Shown: piece by piece, positions 59,901 to 64,000 of the stretch | Layout: every line of letters starts with the position of its first letter | Position numbering within the stretch: the first letter of the stretch is position 1 | From: Culex pipiens pallens | Taxonomy: Eukaryota; Arthropoda; Insecta; Diptera; Culicidae | Length of the DNA stretch: 64,000 nucleotides | Reading direction: 5' to 3' | NCBI RefSeq assembly: GCF_016801865.2 | Contig: NC_068939.1 | Coordinates: forward strand, 125,520,176 to 125,584,175 | The notes under the pieces: generated by a model | Databases searched by the model: none | What the model saw: the letters and a program-made list of their open reading frames with translations, nothing else | What the model was told of the DNA's origin: nothing | Translations under genes and position numbers: made by a program

Positions 59901-60950
59901 GTTGAAAAGTTGAATAGTTGAATAGTTGAAAAGATGGAAAGTTGAAAAGTTGAAAAGTTGAAAAGTTGAATAGTTGAAAAGTTGAAAAGTTGAAAAGTTG
60001 AAAAGTTGAAAAGTTGAAAAGTTGAAAAGTTGAAAAGTTGAATAGTTGAATAGTTGAAAAGATGGAAAGTTGAAAAGTTGAAAAGTTGAAAAGTTGAATA
60101 GTTGAATAGTTGAAAAGTTGAAAAGTTGAAAAGTTGAAAAGTTGAAAAGTTGAAAAGTTGAAAAGTTGAAAAGTTGAAAAGTTGAAAAGTTGAAAAGTTG
60201 AAAAGTTGAAAAGTTGAAATGTTGAAAAGTTGAAAAAATGAAAAAAATTATTTCAAATTTCAAAGGTTAAAAGTTTCAAAGATAAAAAATTTTAATGTTT
60301 AAAAATTTAAAAAAATTAAAATTCAGGCATTCTAAAATTTCTTAGCCATGACAGCTGTCAAACCGCTTTCTCTTATTTTAATTTCTTCATTCCTTTATCG
60401 TGATGTCAGGAAGGGACTCAGAGTAACTCAAATTTATTCAGTAAGTGGCATTTTTATCCGAAGTAGTCAAAAATCACAAACCATTGATACCTGTCATATT
60501 GTTTAACTTTTTTTCACCACAAGACTTTGATTTCTTAACTTCTATATTTGTGTTGTTTAAATTCATTTTCAAATCAGAGTACAGACAATTTAAAATTTTC
60601 AAAAAACATGAAGTTTTTAAGCTTGTTTACAAACAATGAGAAATTTCAGGACAAAATCAAATTCCCCGTCGCCAAGCCGGCCGGCGAAGCCAAAGAGGTC
60701 AAGAGTCTGGCCGAGACGATCATCCTGAACGCCGAGAGCCGCGGCATCCGCGCACCAAAGAAGTCCTTCGTCGAGGAGGTAAGTTGGAACGGGGGTAAAA
60801 TTCCTACAACTGACAACTTTGGATTTGACGCGTTAACCTGATTTCGCTTTTGGCTGGTGGCAGACTCTAACATGACTTTATTTTTCTTAATTTTTCATTT
60901 GTTTTTGTAAACTTTGCTAGGCCCGCAGCCGCTTTGCCCGTTGGGTGTAA
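14557..60950 (+). CDS. Split gene for a ~1,167-aa coiled-coil protein (whole locus)
   Basis: Seven exons listed separately, all joined at phase 0, give about 1,167 residues: 127+138+52+163+635+43+9. Domain order is a Ser/Thr/Ala-rich N-terminus, a poly-Gln patch, coiled coil 1 (about residues 215-317), a Ser/Gly/His-rich linker, a TQT motif (576-578), a long coiled coil (about 600-1050) and a conserved-looking basic C-terminus ending SRFARWV. It is probably a cytoskeletal or vesicle scaffold. Insect quick-to-court, known as a predicted coiled-coil protein affecting courtship, is one candidate identity, but I cannot confirm it. Exon 3 to exon 4 spans 41 kb of repeats, so an unrecognised small exon could lie between them. 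GC-rich coding sequence contrasts strongly with the AT-rich introns. Confidence 0.75.
15242..15655 (+). CDS. Coiled-coil gene, exon 2 (poly-Gln, start of coiled coil)
   Basis: The acceptor is CTTTTCCAG and the donor is GAG|GTTGGT, giving 138 codons in phase 0. The product begins PHESRTMEAHNDVESQ and continues through a Ser/Pro-rich part (SAPASLSPQPTSCPNSPE). It has a (CAG)n-encoded glutamine run at about 15488-15506. It then enters a coiled coil (LAEIKLELDRMQAKYDLL, then DQIDTLERELLE). An in-frame Met at 15260 could start a shorter isoform. The Gln run is likely length-variable. Confidence 0.8.
15739..15894 (+). CDS. Coiled-coil gene, exon 3 (coiled coil 1)
   Basis: A CT-rich tract ending CACTTTTAG precedes the exon and AAG|GTAGGT follows it, giving 52 codons in phase 0. 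The product is a continuous heptad-like coil, RERVKLADRIEYLEQREE through LREQNELLEFRIIELEES. The donor opens a 41-kb intron. The preceding intron is only 83 nt, a normal size for mosquito short introns. This is the most convincing exon of the 5' group. Confidence 0.88.
16609..17152. mobile_element. Non-autonomous element with GGGGCAAA-type inverted ends
   Basis: The left end GTAGAGCGGGGCAAAGGTGCG is mirrored, imperfectly, by CGCACTTTTGCCCCGTACTACTC on the right, with TA at both edges. The word GGGGCAAA recurs just inside each end. A short CTAAT array lies near 16845-16864. It resembles the other TA-flanked elements in this window. The ends are less exact, so the boundaries are approximate. 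Confidence 0.5.
17153..17777. other. Intronic AT-rich DNA, nothing recognised
   Basis: This AT-rich intronic sequence holds no supported ORF and no repeat structure that I could define. Confidence 0.4.
17778..18220 (+). repeat. 164-bp-unit mobile repeat family, copy 2 (partial)
   Basis: It starts with the family terminus CTTAATCCACCTATGTGGTTG and the GCCTTCCTCAC box, then carries about two units (CTCGAGACAGGGTTGCCAGA, AACGATGGGT, GATCCGGACAT). It is truncated before the unique distal segment. Confidence 0.8.
18340..18462. repeat. Short (GACTCC)n array
   Basis: Hexameric GACTCC/GACTCT-like repeats are interrupted by GCTTTC spacers. The motif is related in sequence to the large 13-bp minisatellite at 29.5-31.7 kb, so it may be a small relative or seed of it. 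Confidence 0.75.
19085..19390. repeat. Dispersed repeat, copy A (pair with 24258-24475)
   Basis: About 200 bp (GCCCGCACTTTTCTCTCGCA ... CAACCAGCAGTTGTTTATTT ... GCGATTGACAGGTGA) recurs at 24258-24475 in the same orientation with modest divergence. Boundaries and class are unknown. An AGTGCGA/TCGCACT word recurs inside it. Confidence 0.7.
19907..20232 (-). CDS. Candidate nested two-exon small gene, 83 aa, unrecognised
   Basis: Minus-strand exon 1 (20232-20095, 46 codons) starts at an ATG in good context (AGAATGG) and ends at GAG|GTGAGT. After a 74-nt intron ending TTTTTAG, exon 2 (20020-19907) continues in phase 0 to TGA. The product is basic: MVKRQNVSKGSRRSGNQFF at the start, then FAIVSFTDRNLPQLKI, and IADMEREGKFRVRP across the second exon. 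I recognise no family. Strong Kozak context, a canonical donor, a pyrimidine-rich acceptor and matching phase favour a real gene. Against it are short length and position within an intron full of repeats. It could also be a gene fragment or pseudogene. It is antisense to the host gene. Confidence 0.4.
20567..20692. repeat. Short inverted-repeat element
   Basis: ACACTGTGAATC at 20567-20578 is exactly inverted as GATTCACAGTGT at 20681-20692, giving a 126-bp MITE-like unit. No duplication was resolved. Confidence 0.4.
20693..24257. other. Intronic DNA without supported genes
   Basis: The sequence is largely AT-rich. 20790-21010 contains TTACAT/ATGTAA-rich palindromic words. 22300-23290 is somewhat GC-richer and has short ORFs (for example 22715-23119, Trp- and Phe-rich) without domain or splice support. 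23440-23830 is a diverged relative of the 164-bp-unit family (CGTTGGAAAGG, ATCAAACAATGG). A poly-G run lies at 23908-23918. Confidence 0.45.
24258..24475. repeat. Dispersed repeat, copy B (pair with 19085-19390)
   Basis: This is the second copy of the repeat noted at 19085-19390. It includes GCCCGCACTTTTCTCTCGCA and CAACCAGCAGTTGTTTATTT but lacks the GTCGCAG segment seen in copy A. Confidence 0.7.
24532..24726 (-). pseudogene. THAP-type zinc-finger fragment
   Basis: The minus-strand ORF encodes DWLNIIKICTGQ, then KICGRHFKPEDI and AGKLYPRPDPF. The spacing Trp ... Cys-x2-His-Phe-x3-Asp, followed by a Leu/Pro-containing tail, matches the C-terminal half of a THAP DNA-binding domain. That domain occurs in P-element and related transposases and in host THAP proteins. 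The N-terminal Cys pair is not seen in the adjacent sequence, so this is probably a remnant of a transposase or a decayed gene. The domain call is by motif only. Confidence 0.5.
25512..26930 (+). mobile_element. GCCTTCCTCAC-ended mobile element, unit-less subfamily
   Basis: The left end TTTTGCCTTCCTCACCTTAC with GAGGAAAGGCTATAA, and the right end GAGGAAGGCACCAACCACC then AGGTGGATTAAGT, match the two termini of the 164-bp-unit family, but no 164-bp unit lies inside. The interior contains diverged GGAACGGCAACTTCAACTCG-like and mirrored segments (about 26020-26420). A hAT-like MITE is inserted at 26613. Confidence 0.65.
26613..26813. mobile_element. 201-bp perfect palindrome, hAT-like MITE
   Basis: Arms 26613-26705 and 26721-26813 are 93 bp each and, by eye, perfect reverse complements around a 15-bp loop. 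The end TAGAGAGCCTGG fits the hAT terminal pattern (YARNG). The element is flanked by a perfect 8-bp duplication, CCTCTTAG (26605-26612, 26814-26821), the length expected of hAT. It is nested in the 25512-26930 element, so it is younger than its host. Confidence 0.88.
27114..27349. mobile_element. MITE with ACGCAGAAAAATA ends
   Basis: ACGCAGAAAAATA on the left is mirrored by TTATTTTTCTGCGT on the right, enclosing about 236 bp rich in TTGTTGATT/AATCAACAA palindromic words. No transposase is present and the target duplication is unclear. Confidence 0.6.
27350..29477. other. Intronic DNA, partly GC-richer, no supported gene
   Basis: 27600-28330 has overlapping ORFs on both strands (27603-27854 minus, 27972-28334 plus) but no recognisable domain or splice-consistent partner. 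28900-29370 is GC-richer with CTCTCTCT and CACACACAC tracts and could be regulatory. I find no firm gene. Confidence 0.4.
29478..31712. repeat. 2.2-kb minisatellite, 13-bp unit GACTCTGGACTCT
   Basis: About 170 copies of a 13-bp unit derived from GACTCT hexamers. Rare variants (GACTTTGG...CTCAGG) recur at 30197, 30600 and 31420. These are 403 bp (31 units) and 820 bp (63 units plus one inserted G) apart, so blocks were duplicated as higher-order units. The minus strand has no stop in any phase of the unit, which produces long artefactual ORFs of a 13-residue repeat (RVRVQSQSPESES). Confidence 0.97.
31713..33518. other. Intronic DNA, no gene seen
   Basis: 31860-32720 is unique-looking and GC-richer than its surroundings, with short unrelated ORFs. 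32760-33510 is AT-rich. No domain, RNA gene or clear repeat boundary was recognised. Confidence 0.4.
33519..34651 (+). mobile_element. 164-bp-unit mobile element, copy 3 (about 4 units)
   Basis: TTTTGCCTTCCTCACTGAGG at the left is mirrored by CCTCAGTGAGGAAGGCAAAA at the right. Between them are the CTTAATCCACCTATGTGG end, four tandem units (spacing 164, 164 and 163 bp measured at AGTACATAAA) and a unique segment (TACATAAGTTTTGAACTA ... GGTTCAGCCAGTGCCGAGAA). A CATA/CACA microsatellite and the CGACTCAGAATCG-type dyad also lie inside. No coding capacity was found. Confidence 0.85.
34652..35312 (-). mobile_element. 164-bp-unit mobile element, copy 4 (5'-shortened)
   Basis: This copy is inverted relative to copy 3 and abuts it directly at 34651/34652. 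It lacks the outermost GCCTTCCTCAC end on that side and carries a long GTGTGTAT microsatellite. It has about two units and ends at GTGGATTAAGTTAGTT. Confidence 0.8.
35369..37792 (-). mobile_element. 164-bp-unit mobile element, copy 5, expanded to ~12 units
   Basis: It runs from TTTTGCCTTCCTCACTGAGG through the unique segment and a GTGTGTAT microsatellite. It then holds about 12 tandem 164-bp units, each with GATCTGGCAACCCTGTCTCG and CACTTAAATGTATGTAAAC, and ends at AGGTGGATTAAGTTAG. Alternating sub-variants (GTAGCCGGGTCTCATTTAAA versus GGAAGCCGGATCTCACTTAA) suggest expansion by multi-unit duplication. This is a satellite array inside a mobile element. Confidence 0.9.
38058..38330 (+). mobile_element. 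Tc1/mariner-like terminal fragment
   Basis: TACAGTATGTAAAAAAGTATTTACACCCC resembles the terminal inverted repeats of Tc1-type elements (CAGT...AAAAAGTATTTACACCC), and the preceding TA fits the TA target. The other terminus was not found, so this is probably a solo end or a truncated MITE. Confidence 0.35.
38331..39849. other. Intronic DNA upstream of promoter-like island
   Basis: Mostly AT-rich sequence. 38520-39340 contains unique-looking segments with short ORFs but no domain. 39640-39850 becomes C/T-rich (TCCCAGCTCTCTCCCTCTCTC), leading into the promoter-like island. Confidence 0.4.
39850..40060 (+). promoter_or_regulatory. Probable alternative promoter (GAGA/CpG-rich)
   Basis: A GAGAGAGAGAGAGAGTGAGAG run (GAGA-factor type) is followed by CGCGCGCG and repeated GATCGCG words, in an otherwise AT-rich intron. 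TCAGCCGTG and CCAGTCTTG near 39940-39955 are initiator-like. There is no obvious TATA box. The unique sequence continues into a donor-terminated exon candidate, so I infer an internal promoter of the surrounding + strand gene. Confidence 0.5.
39940..40493 (+). other. Candidate alternative first exon ending in ATG|GTACGT
   Basis: This unique, repeat-free stretch ends AATG|GTACGT, where the ATG (40491-40493) directly precedes the donor. Spliced to the exon at 57057 it would be in phase (ATG then TGG), giving an isoform starting MWSLRSNSS. Several short upstream ORFs occur, including one of about 24 codons at 40360-40434, as in translationally regulated leaders. The start context (TGAATGT after splicing) is weak. 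The 5' limit is approximate. Confidence 0.45.
40494..41451. other. Intronic DNA 3' of the alternative exon
   Basis: It begins GTACGTTACC and includes a (GATC)n-like tract at 40541-40556 and a CGTCGTCATCGTCGTCGG patch. The rest is AT-rich with no gene. Confidence 0.4.
41475..42861 (+). mobile_element. ORF-less retroelement with 5' modules and (ATGCTT)n tail, copy 1
   Basis: It is flanked by a roughly 20-bp direct repeat (AAATTTGAGTATT then A7-8 and TG; 41452-41474 and 42862-42883), indicating target-primed insertion. The 5' part has three tandem modules containing CTCTTTTGTGTCGCT and GCATGGGGTGATTGG. Then come three GTTGATCGGAAGGCACGCC-type boxes and a 3' region with ATCGGACTAACATTCC, GGCGCCGGTATTGATC and TCAATAACGGAGTAGCA. 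The tail is (TTATGC)n. There is no protein-coding frame. A related copy lies inverted at 55434-56531. It is likely a non-autonomous partner of a LINE with a hexamer tail. Confidence 0.8.
42961..43706 (+). mobile_element. 164-bp-unit mobile element, copy 6 (about 2 units)
   Basis: It has the family ends CTTAATCCACCTGTGTGG and CCTCAGTGAGGAAGGCAAAA, roughly two 164-bp units, the unique segment and a CATA/CACA microsatellite. It lies directly 3' of the ORF-less retroelement. Confidence 0.85.
43782..45584 (+). mobile_element. ORF1-only LINE derivative (half-LINE)
   Basis: The element is bordered by AACATCATCCTG at 43770-43781 and 45585-45596, a 12-bp target duplication. It has a 113-nt 5' UTR, a gag-like ORF1, and then a short 3' region with TTGAATTGAA-like tail sequence and no reverse transcriptase or endonuclease. 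The length of 1,803 bp between clean duplications shows that it inserted without ORF2, like mammalian HAL1 elements. The clade is not determined. Confidence 0.8.
43895..45301 (+). pseudogene. ORF1 gag-like gene with one nonsense codon
   Basis: The frame opens at 43895 (MPRASRGRGSSSAASKN) with a Ser/Gln/Thr-rich and then acidic region (SASDDDDDDELARKQEK). It meets TAA at 44354-44356 and continues in the same frame to 45301. The distal part has a PRE_C2HC-like region (KLKLRNFKFFTFDP) and zinc knuckles CHRCQKFGHGSRNC and CVRCGETHFTERC. A third knuckle, CANYGGNHTANFRGC, has its second Cys replaced by Tyr. The full frame is about 469 codons. One nonsense codon and one lost zinc ligand point to mild decay. 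The protein would bind element RNA. Confidence 0.85.
45597..47628. other. Intronic DNA, no supported gene
   Basis: The sequence is unique-looking with short ORFs on both strands at 46142-46745. These show no domain or convincing splice structure. TGTTGCCA words recur near 46170 and 46499. I cannot assign a function. Confidence 0.4.
47629..48551. mobile_element. TA-flanked non-autonomous element (GGGTAGAGTAGTCATC ends)
   Basis: GGGTAGAGTAGTCATCAATGAGACA is mirrored by GTCTCATTGATGACTACCC at the right, with one mismatch. TA lies at both edges (47627-47628, 48552-48553). The phrase GTGTCTCATTGTTCCCC recurs at least four times inside, like transposase-binding subterminal repeats. No transposase is present. 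The ORF at 48320-48673 overruns the right end and is not credible. Confidence 0.7.
48552..49439. other. Intronic DNA, no supported gene
   Basis: The sequence is mixed in composition, with short ORFs on both strands around 48940-49410 but no recognisable protein. Confidence 0.4.
49442..50761. mobile_element. TA-flanked non-autonomous element (CCATTAGTGGACCC ends)
   Basis: GGGTACGTTATCCATTAGTGGACCC on the left matches inverted GGGTCCACTAATGGTTAAAATACCC on the right, flanked by TA (49440-49441, 50762-50763). The word TATAGTGGACCC recurs near both ends and in a central palindrome near 50505-50555. No transposase ORF is visible. Confidence 0.7.
50925..51135 (-). mobile_element. tRNA-derived SINE (Twin-like)
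   Basis: 51132-51056 on the minus strand folds as a tRNA: a seven-pair acceptor stem (two G-U), D-arm sequence GTGGCTGAATGG (A box) and anticodon loop TTTAAAA. The T arm GGGTTCGATACCC is the B box. It lacks the long variable arm expected for a Leu-type UAA anticodon. About 50 bp downstream is a second T-arm-like sequence, GGGGTTCGATCCCC. Two tRNA-like parts separated by a short spacer resemble the Culex Twin SINE. Family assignment is from memory and the boundaries are approximate. Confidence 0.6.
51600..54120. mobile_element. Outer inverted-repeat element hosting a foldback
   Basis: AAGTAACGTCATGATTCGAA at 51600-51619 is exactly inverted at 54101-54120. The word GTGTCCGGATTTCGAATC recurs near the right end (about 53893, 53925, 54090) and as GAATTCCCGG/CCCGGACAC near the left. 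The 51699-53604 palindrome is inserted in it, so the element proper is about 0.6 kb. Its class is unknown. Confidence 0.65.
51699..53604. mobile_element. 1,906-bp hAT-like foldback transposon
   Basis: Arms 51699-52477 and 52826-53604 are each 779 bp and near-identical reverse complements around a 348-bp loop. The ends TAGCGTGTCCC...GGGACACGCTA fit the hAT terminal pattern (YARNG). The element is flanked by a perfect 8-bp duplication, ATGTCCAA (51691-51698, 53605-53612). No transposase ORF was found, and the paired 60 and 77 aa ORFs are copies of the same arm sequence. High arm identity indicates recent origin or ongoing conversion between arms. Confidence 0.9.
54301..54723. mobile_element. 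MITE with CAGACGGTAATAAC ends
   Basis: CCCGGGCAGACGGTAATAAC on the left is mirrored by GTTATTACCGTCTGCTCGGG on the right, with one or two mismatches. The interior is packed with AATAACA/TGTTATT palindromic words. The target duplication was not resolved. Confidence 0.7.
54724..55412. other. AT-rich intronic DNA, no gene seen
   Basis: This AT-rich intronic stretch contains no supported ORF. 55380-55430 begins a diverged 164-bp-type unit that is broken by the retroelement at 55434. Confidence 0.4.
55434..56531 (-). mobile_element. ORF-less retroelement with 5' modules and hexamer tail, copy 2
   Basis: It is flanked by a 21-bp direct repeat (55413-55433 and 56532-56552, starting TCAAAAGACCTTCC). 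Read on the minus strand, it has three tandem 5' modules at 56180-56531 containing TTTTTTGTCGCTGTC and ATGGGGTGAGTGATTG. Boxes like GTTGATCGGAAGGCACGGCG follow, then a 3' region with ATCGGACTAACATTCC, GGCGCCGGTATTGA and TCAATAACGGAGTAGCA. The tail is (ATGCTC)n. These blocks match copy 1 at 41475-42861 while the spacers have diverged. It is inserted into an old 164-bp-type unit. Confidence 0.82.
56532..57056. other. End of giant intron and acceptor
   Basis: 56532-56640 is the remainder of the broken 164-bp-type unit (ACTAATGATCTGGAACACCTG). The rest is unique intron ending in a pyrimidine tract and CAG at 57054-57056. Confidence 0.5.
57057..57545 (+). CDS. Coiled-coil gene, exon 4 (Ser/Gly/His-rich linker)
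   Basis: The acceptor is TTCCTCTTCCCTCAG and the donor is CCTGTG|GTGAGT, giving 163 codons in phase 0. It begins WSLRSNSSPATVGSSSS and includes a histidine run (LIMHHHHHHHHHSERS) within an HD-rich linker. A probably structured part follows, SLLDQIPTDDVRKRIFTMSK then DKQCLLQILTLLNNLEALSQ, which looks helical. A Gly/Ala repeat (GGGGGAGAGAGEDIS) precedes the donor. It could be joined either to exon 3 or to the alternative first exon at 40493. Confidence 0.88.
57615..59519 (+). CDS. Coiled-coil gene, exon 5 (main coiled coil, 635 aa)
   Basis: It follows a 69-nt intron ending CTCAACAG and ends at GAG|GTTAGT, with phase 0 at both ends. The product starts KYNYPFPESNPPKSLLVTS and contains SIASIAETFGGMKKSCKWGS. 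Next is AGTQTELED, with a TQT core typical of dynein light chain (LC8) ligands, at residues 576-578 of the model. A nearly continuous coiled coil of some 450 residues follows. One unusual hydrophobic stretch, LVLAFIPVLLMYNSW (about residues 781-795), interrupts it. The frame also reads through the donor to a stop at 59570, giving a possible intron-retained C-terminus. Confidence 0.93.
59520..60649 (+). other. Intron 5 containing octamer satellite
   Basis: The donor is GTTAGT and the acceptor is AATTTCAG. Most of its length is the TTGAAAAG octamer array listed separately, and the remainder is AT-rich. Confidence 0.7.
59790..60243. repeat. (TTGAAAAG)n octamer array
   Basis: About 55-57 copies of an 8-bp unit with sparse variants (GTTGAATA, GATGGAAA). 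A block with the variants TTGAATAGTTGAATAG...GATGG appears twice, about 133 bp apart (near 59911 and 60044), indicating block duplication. The minus strand has a 149-codon artefactual ORF of the period-8 peptide FNFSTFQL. Confidence 0.95.
60650..60778 (+). CDS. Coiled-coil gene, exon 6 (C-terminal segment)
   Basis: 43 codons in phase 0 lie between AATTTCAG and GAG|GTAAGT. The product DKIKFPVAKPAGEAKEVKSL then AETIILNAESRGIRAPKKS is basic, of normal complexity and GC-rich against AT-rich flanks, so it is likely a conserved functional C-terminal segment. I do not recognise a domain. Confidence 0.88.
60921..60950 (+). CDS. Coiled-coil gene, exon 7 (last codons and stop)
   Basis: The acceptor is a T-rich tract, then TTTGCTAG. 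Nine codons (ARSRFARWV) and TAA follow in phase 0. A competing, weaker acceptor at 60861-60863 (GGTGGCAG) would instead give TLT and TGA. The 60921 choice has the better pyrimidine tract and a charged, aromatic end. Confidence 0.65.
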   Translation, partial: ARSRFARWV

Positions 60951-62932
60951 ACAAAAACAAGAGTTTTTATAGTTTTTCATCATTCATTTGTACATTTGAC
61001 ATCGTCAACGCCACACACACGCAGAGCCTGACAGAGCATCTCTGTCGGCCGGATGTGTCGGGCGTGTGACCACTAACAGCAGCGTCTCAGCTGTCAAAAA
61101 CAAAACTTGACCGGGAAGTGTACTGATTGTGGTGAGTTATTTTTTGTGTTCAAGATTTAACATGTTTTTTGTGCAACTTTGTAAATACTAACACAATTTA
61201 GTTTGAAAGCATCGAATTTAAAGTTATCTTTTCACGTTTTAGATAAACTAAAGTGCCTTGCGTTTGGGCAGTCTCTGTCCAAACACTAGCGACACGCGGC
61301 GGTGGCTGATCGAAGCACGCACCCATCAAAGTAGGCCAGGCTAATCAAAGCAACTATCCGAACCATCCCAGCATGCGTGGAGCAGCAGCTGTCGGAACAT
61401 GAATCTAGTCGTTCACATAATTATATTTTTTTTTGTTTTTGTAAAAAGTAAACAAGTTTTATTAAGGGTTAACTGTAGCCACACTTAACCAATAGTTTGC
61501 ACGTCCTCACCAACACAATGAAAGTAACACAACCACTTATTTAAGCGAATCACGAACCATAAAAAATCACGAAACAATGTTGAAACGAAACGAGTTAAGA
61601 ATCTCAAAACAAACACGTTCATTTTCTCTGTCACCCTCAAACCGTAGTTCCGTTTTGCACACTTGGTTTTCATCATTATTTCCCACTAGCAAATAATTAT
61701 GTTAAGCTTGCACGCCCCCTTCGACTTTGTTCTTTTGTTTTTTGTTGTTATTTTTTGTAAATATCATAAGTTAAACAGCACGACACTTTTTTCTATTTTT
61801 CTCTTTATTTTTTATAGTACAATTTACGTTAAGGTAATTCTTTTCTTGCACGATCGACCCACAGTAGTTTGAACTGTAGAGCAACCATTTTGTTCAGTTT
61901 TTTATTCTCTTTCAGTTCACGTAAAGTTAGACGAACTCATCCAATTTTTTTCCGACTGTAAGCGAGAGCATAAATTACTCGAGCGGTTGAGATTCGCTGG
62001 TTAAAGTGTCATTTTTGAGAATGCTTTTGCTAGAAAATCTCAACCGACCAAAAAACAAAAAGATGAGCAAAGTAATGTGAGCTTCCAGTCACAATCAACA
62101 GAGGTAACAACAACTCTCAAAACCAATCATACCACTTACATGTCCGTGTAGTAATGCATGCGAATCACACACACAGACACTCACCCATTTGTAATCATTT
62201 GATTGTTGCCGGAAAGTCCAATGTAACGGATCGATTGTGAAGTTTGGAGTAGAAATGGAACAAATATATTTGCATCTTTATTAGAATCGTTATCGTTTCA
62301 GCTGTTTTAATCCGAAATTCCTTGCGGCAATCGTTTGGTTTGTTGTTATAGAGAACGGTGGATTTTTCCTCAACAAATTAAAATTTTCTTTCTTAAAACG
62401 GATAAAAAAAATATATAAACAAAAACAATGGAATCATGTTTATTCAATCTTATCGCAAATTTAGTAACGGTGTACACGTTAACATCTTACACTGACCGAT
62501 GAGAATTTTGCTTCAAGGGAGCTCCCGCCGTCGAGCAGTTTTTGACAGTTCGCTCCATAAGGAATACATTGTAGAAAAAAGCAAAAACTGCTCGAATGGA
62601 AATGCTCCATTGACGCTTCCTTGCCTGAGGAGTTGGAAGTTGGGTGGTTCACTCTCTTACAATACTCGCGAAGAAAAGCTAAACGAACAAAGGAAGGTAA
62701 GTTATGGAATTGTTTTTTACCTTATTGGAAAACTATGTTTCCTACTAAGGAAAATTTAATCATATTGTGACGAATGGAATTGTGAATGTGCCCACTGTGC
62801 ATTCGTCGCTGGACTCGAACTCGGCCTCAATGCCGAGCCTCGACTGTCGTTGACAGCGCGTCATTGTTTACTGTGTGTTGTCATGTGGTTGAAATAAATG
62901 TTATTATCTTGATTGATTGAAACAGTTCGCAC
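60951..62932 (+). other. Probable 3' UTR and downstream flank
   Basis: There is no further coding exon that I can support. The stretch has T-rich tracts and unique sequence, and several AATAAA-type signals lie further downstream (for example GAAATAAATG at 62891). The transcript end cannot be placed. Short ORFs (61485-61676, 62499-62759) lack features. Confidence 0.4.
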
Positions 62933-63118
62933 TAGAGATCCTAAATAGGGAGACTGGACGAAGTGAATTTGACGTACCCAAACAGACGCGAGTTTGACGT
63001 ATCCAAACGAGCATTTGCCTTTACGCCCAGCAAAACTTATCAGTGTTGCCAAGCTCAAAACATACGTTGCCAGATCGATTTAGCAAGCTTAGACCAGTCT
63101 CCCTATTTAGGGTCTCTA
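62933..63118. mobile_element. 186-bp hAT-like MITE
   Basis: The ends TAGAGATCCTAAATAGGGAGACTGG and CCAGTCTCCCTATTTAGGGTCTCTA are inverted repeats with one mismatch. A perfect 8-bp duplication, GTTCGCAC (62925-62932, 63119-63126), flanks them. The TAGAG terminus fits hAT and matches the first six bases of the 26613-26813 MITE. The interior has TTGACGTA(C/T)CCAAAC repeats. Confidence 0.88.
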
Positions 63119-63126
63119 GTTCGCAC

Positions 63127-64000
63127 GCATTTTTATTGCTCTTGACGAGATTTGTCCGTTTGTTTTAGTGAATTGTGTGAAATATTATTACACCCTAAGA
63201 CCGAGATTCGGCCAACCTCCGGTGGTCTGTGGGGTCGTAAAAAATCACGATAAAAAAACTTGTTTTAAATGAAGATTTATAGAAAAACTTGGTTAATTAT
63301 TTCAACAGAAATCCATTATAAAAATCCGATATTTTTTCAACCCTTTCAACTCAGCAGCAGTGCGGGAAATGAGCGACAGTGTTGTCAATACTGTTGTCAC
63401 GCTGTTTTAGCTCACAGTTCACAGTTGATCTGTACGCGCTCACCATTGCATACCTACGGGCGCATACGGTTCATTATTCGACTGAGGTCATCGGTTCGAG
63501 CAGTTTGATGATGATTGAAAAAAAATCACCGAATTTAATTTTAATGACATTTTCAAATAAATTACACCGGCCAACACAATTTCGGCGCAGGCTCAACTCG
63601 AGGGGAAGTATAAAGTTTGGGGAAGGGAAGCTGTCAATTACGGCCCCGGCACAAAAGAACAGCTGTTCGTTGAGGAACCAAAACAAAGCAACTGCGCAAT
63701 GTAAAAAAAAGTAAAAAAAAACTGCATGCATAAAAAGGAAATAAAATATTTAGGGGAAATATGCACATTTTAAGCCTAATAAGCGGTCGTGTTTGAATGA
63801 TGCTGGATAATCTGGATTGTTCCTTGAAATTCACTAAAACCAAGTACACCAACGAGTAGAGCAACTTTTTGTGAACATTTCTGTTTATTTTCACTTTTAT
63901 TAAAAGTTATGTTATTCCTTTTACAAGCATGTAAAAAAAATATTTTAAAAATGCATTCTAATCAGTCGAGTGCATTGGGCCACGCCCATTTTTCTATTTT
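63127..64000. other. Window end, no gene seen
   Basis: The sequence is unique-looking with overlapping short ORFs on both strands (63269-63894). None is supported by a domain or splice structure. Confidence 0.4.

Noticed and set aside
59814..60263. 149-aa Phe/Asn/Ser/Thr-repeat ORF on the minus strand
   Set aside because: It is a translation of the TTGAAAAG octamer array inside an intron.

Overview
The window is eukaryotic nuclear DNA. It looks like a culicine mosquito, most likely Culex. The reasons are a split gene with standard GT-AG introns, very AT-rich repeat-laden introns, a nearly intact Jockey-clade LINE resembling mosquito Juan elements, a tRNA-derived SINE, and many short inverted-repeat elements and simple satellites. 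The species call is an inference from repeat content. No bacterial operon, CRISPR array or rRNA is present.

The only host gene I can model with confidence is on the + strand. Seven phase-0 coding exons (14557-14937, 15242-15655, 15739-15894, 57057-57545, 57615-59519, 60650-60778, 60921-60950) join into a continuous frame of about 1,167 residues. The protein has a low-complexity N-terminus, a short coiled coil, a His-rich linker, a TQT dynein-light-chain-type motif and a long coiled coil. It may be the insect protein quick-to-court, but that rests on memory of the family type and is not proven. A 41-kb intron (15895-57056) separates the 5' and 3' exons. Within it, 39.85-40.49 kb looks like an alternative promoter and first exon whose only codon would be an ATG directly before a splice donor.

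Layout: 1-692 (AAATCA)n; 1911-7984 a full-length Jockey/Juan-like LINE (- strand) split by a 1,587-bp palindromic element with Transib-like ends; 8-13.3 kb AT-rich DNA with foldback and TA-flanked elements; 14.5-15.9 kb gene 5' exons; 16-57 kb the giant intron; 57-61 kb gene 3' exons; 61-64 kb probable 3' UTR and flank with a small hAT-like MITE.

The giant intron holds a 2.2-kb 13-bp minisatellite, several copies of a mobile element carrying 164-bp tandem units (one copy has about 12), two opposite copies of an ORF-less retroelement with 5' modules and a hexamer tail, an ORF1-only LINE, a 1,906-bp hAT-like palindrome nested in an older element, and a candidate small antisense two-exon gene. 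The most notable theme is the number of long, near-identical palindromes with clean target-site duplications, meaning young foldback transposons that would form long double-stranded RNA if transcribed through the host intron.
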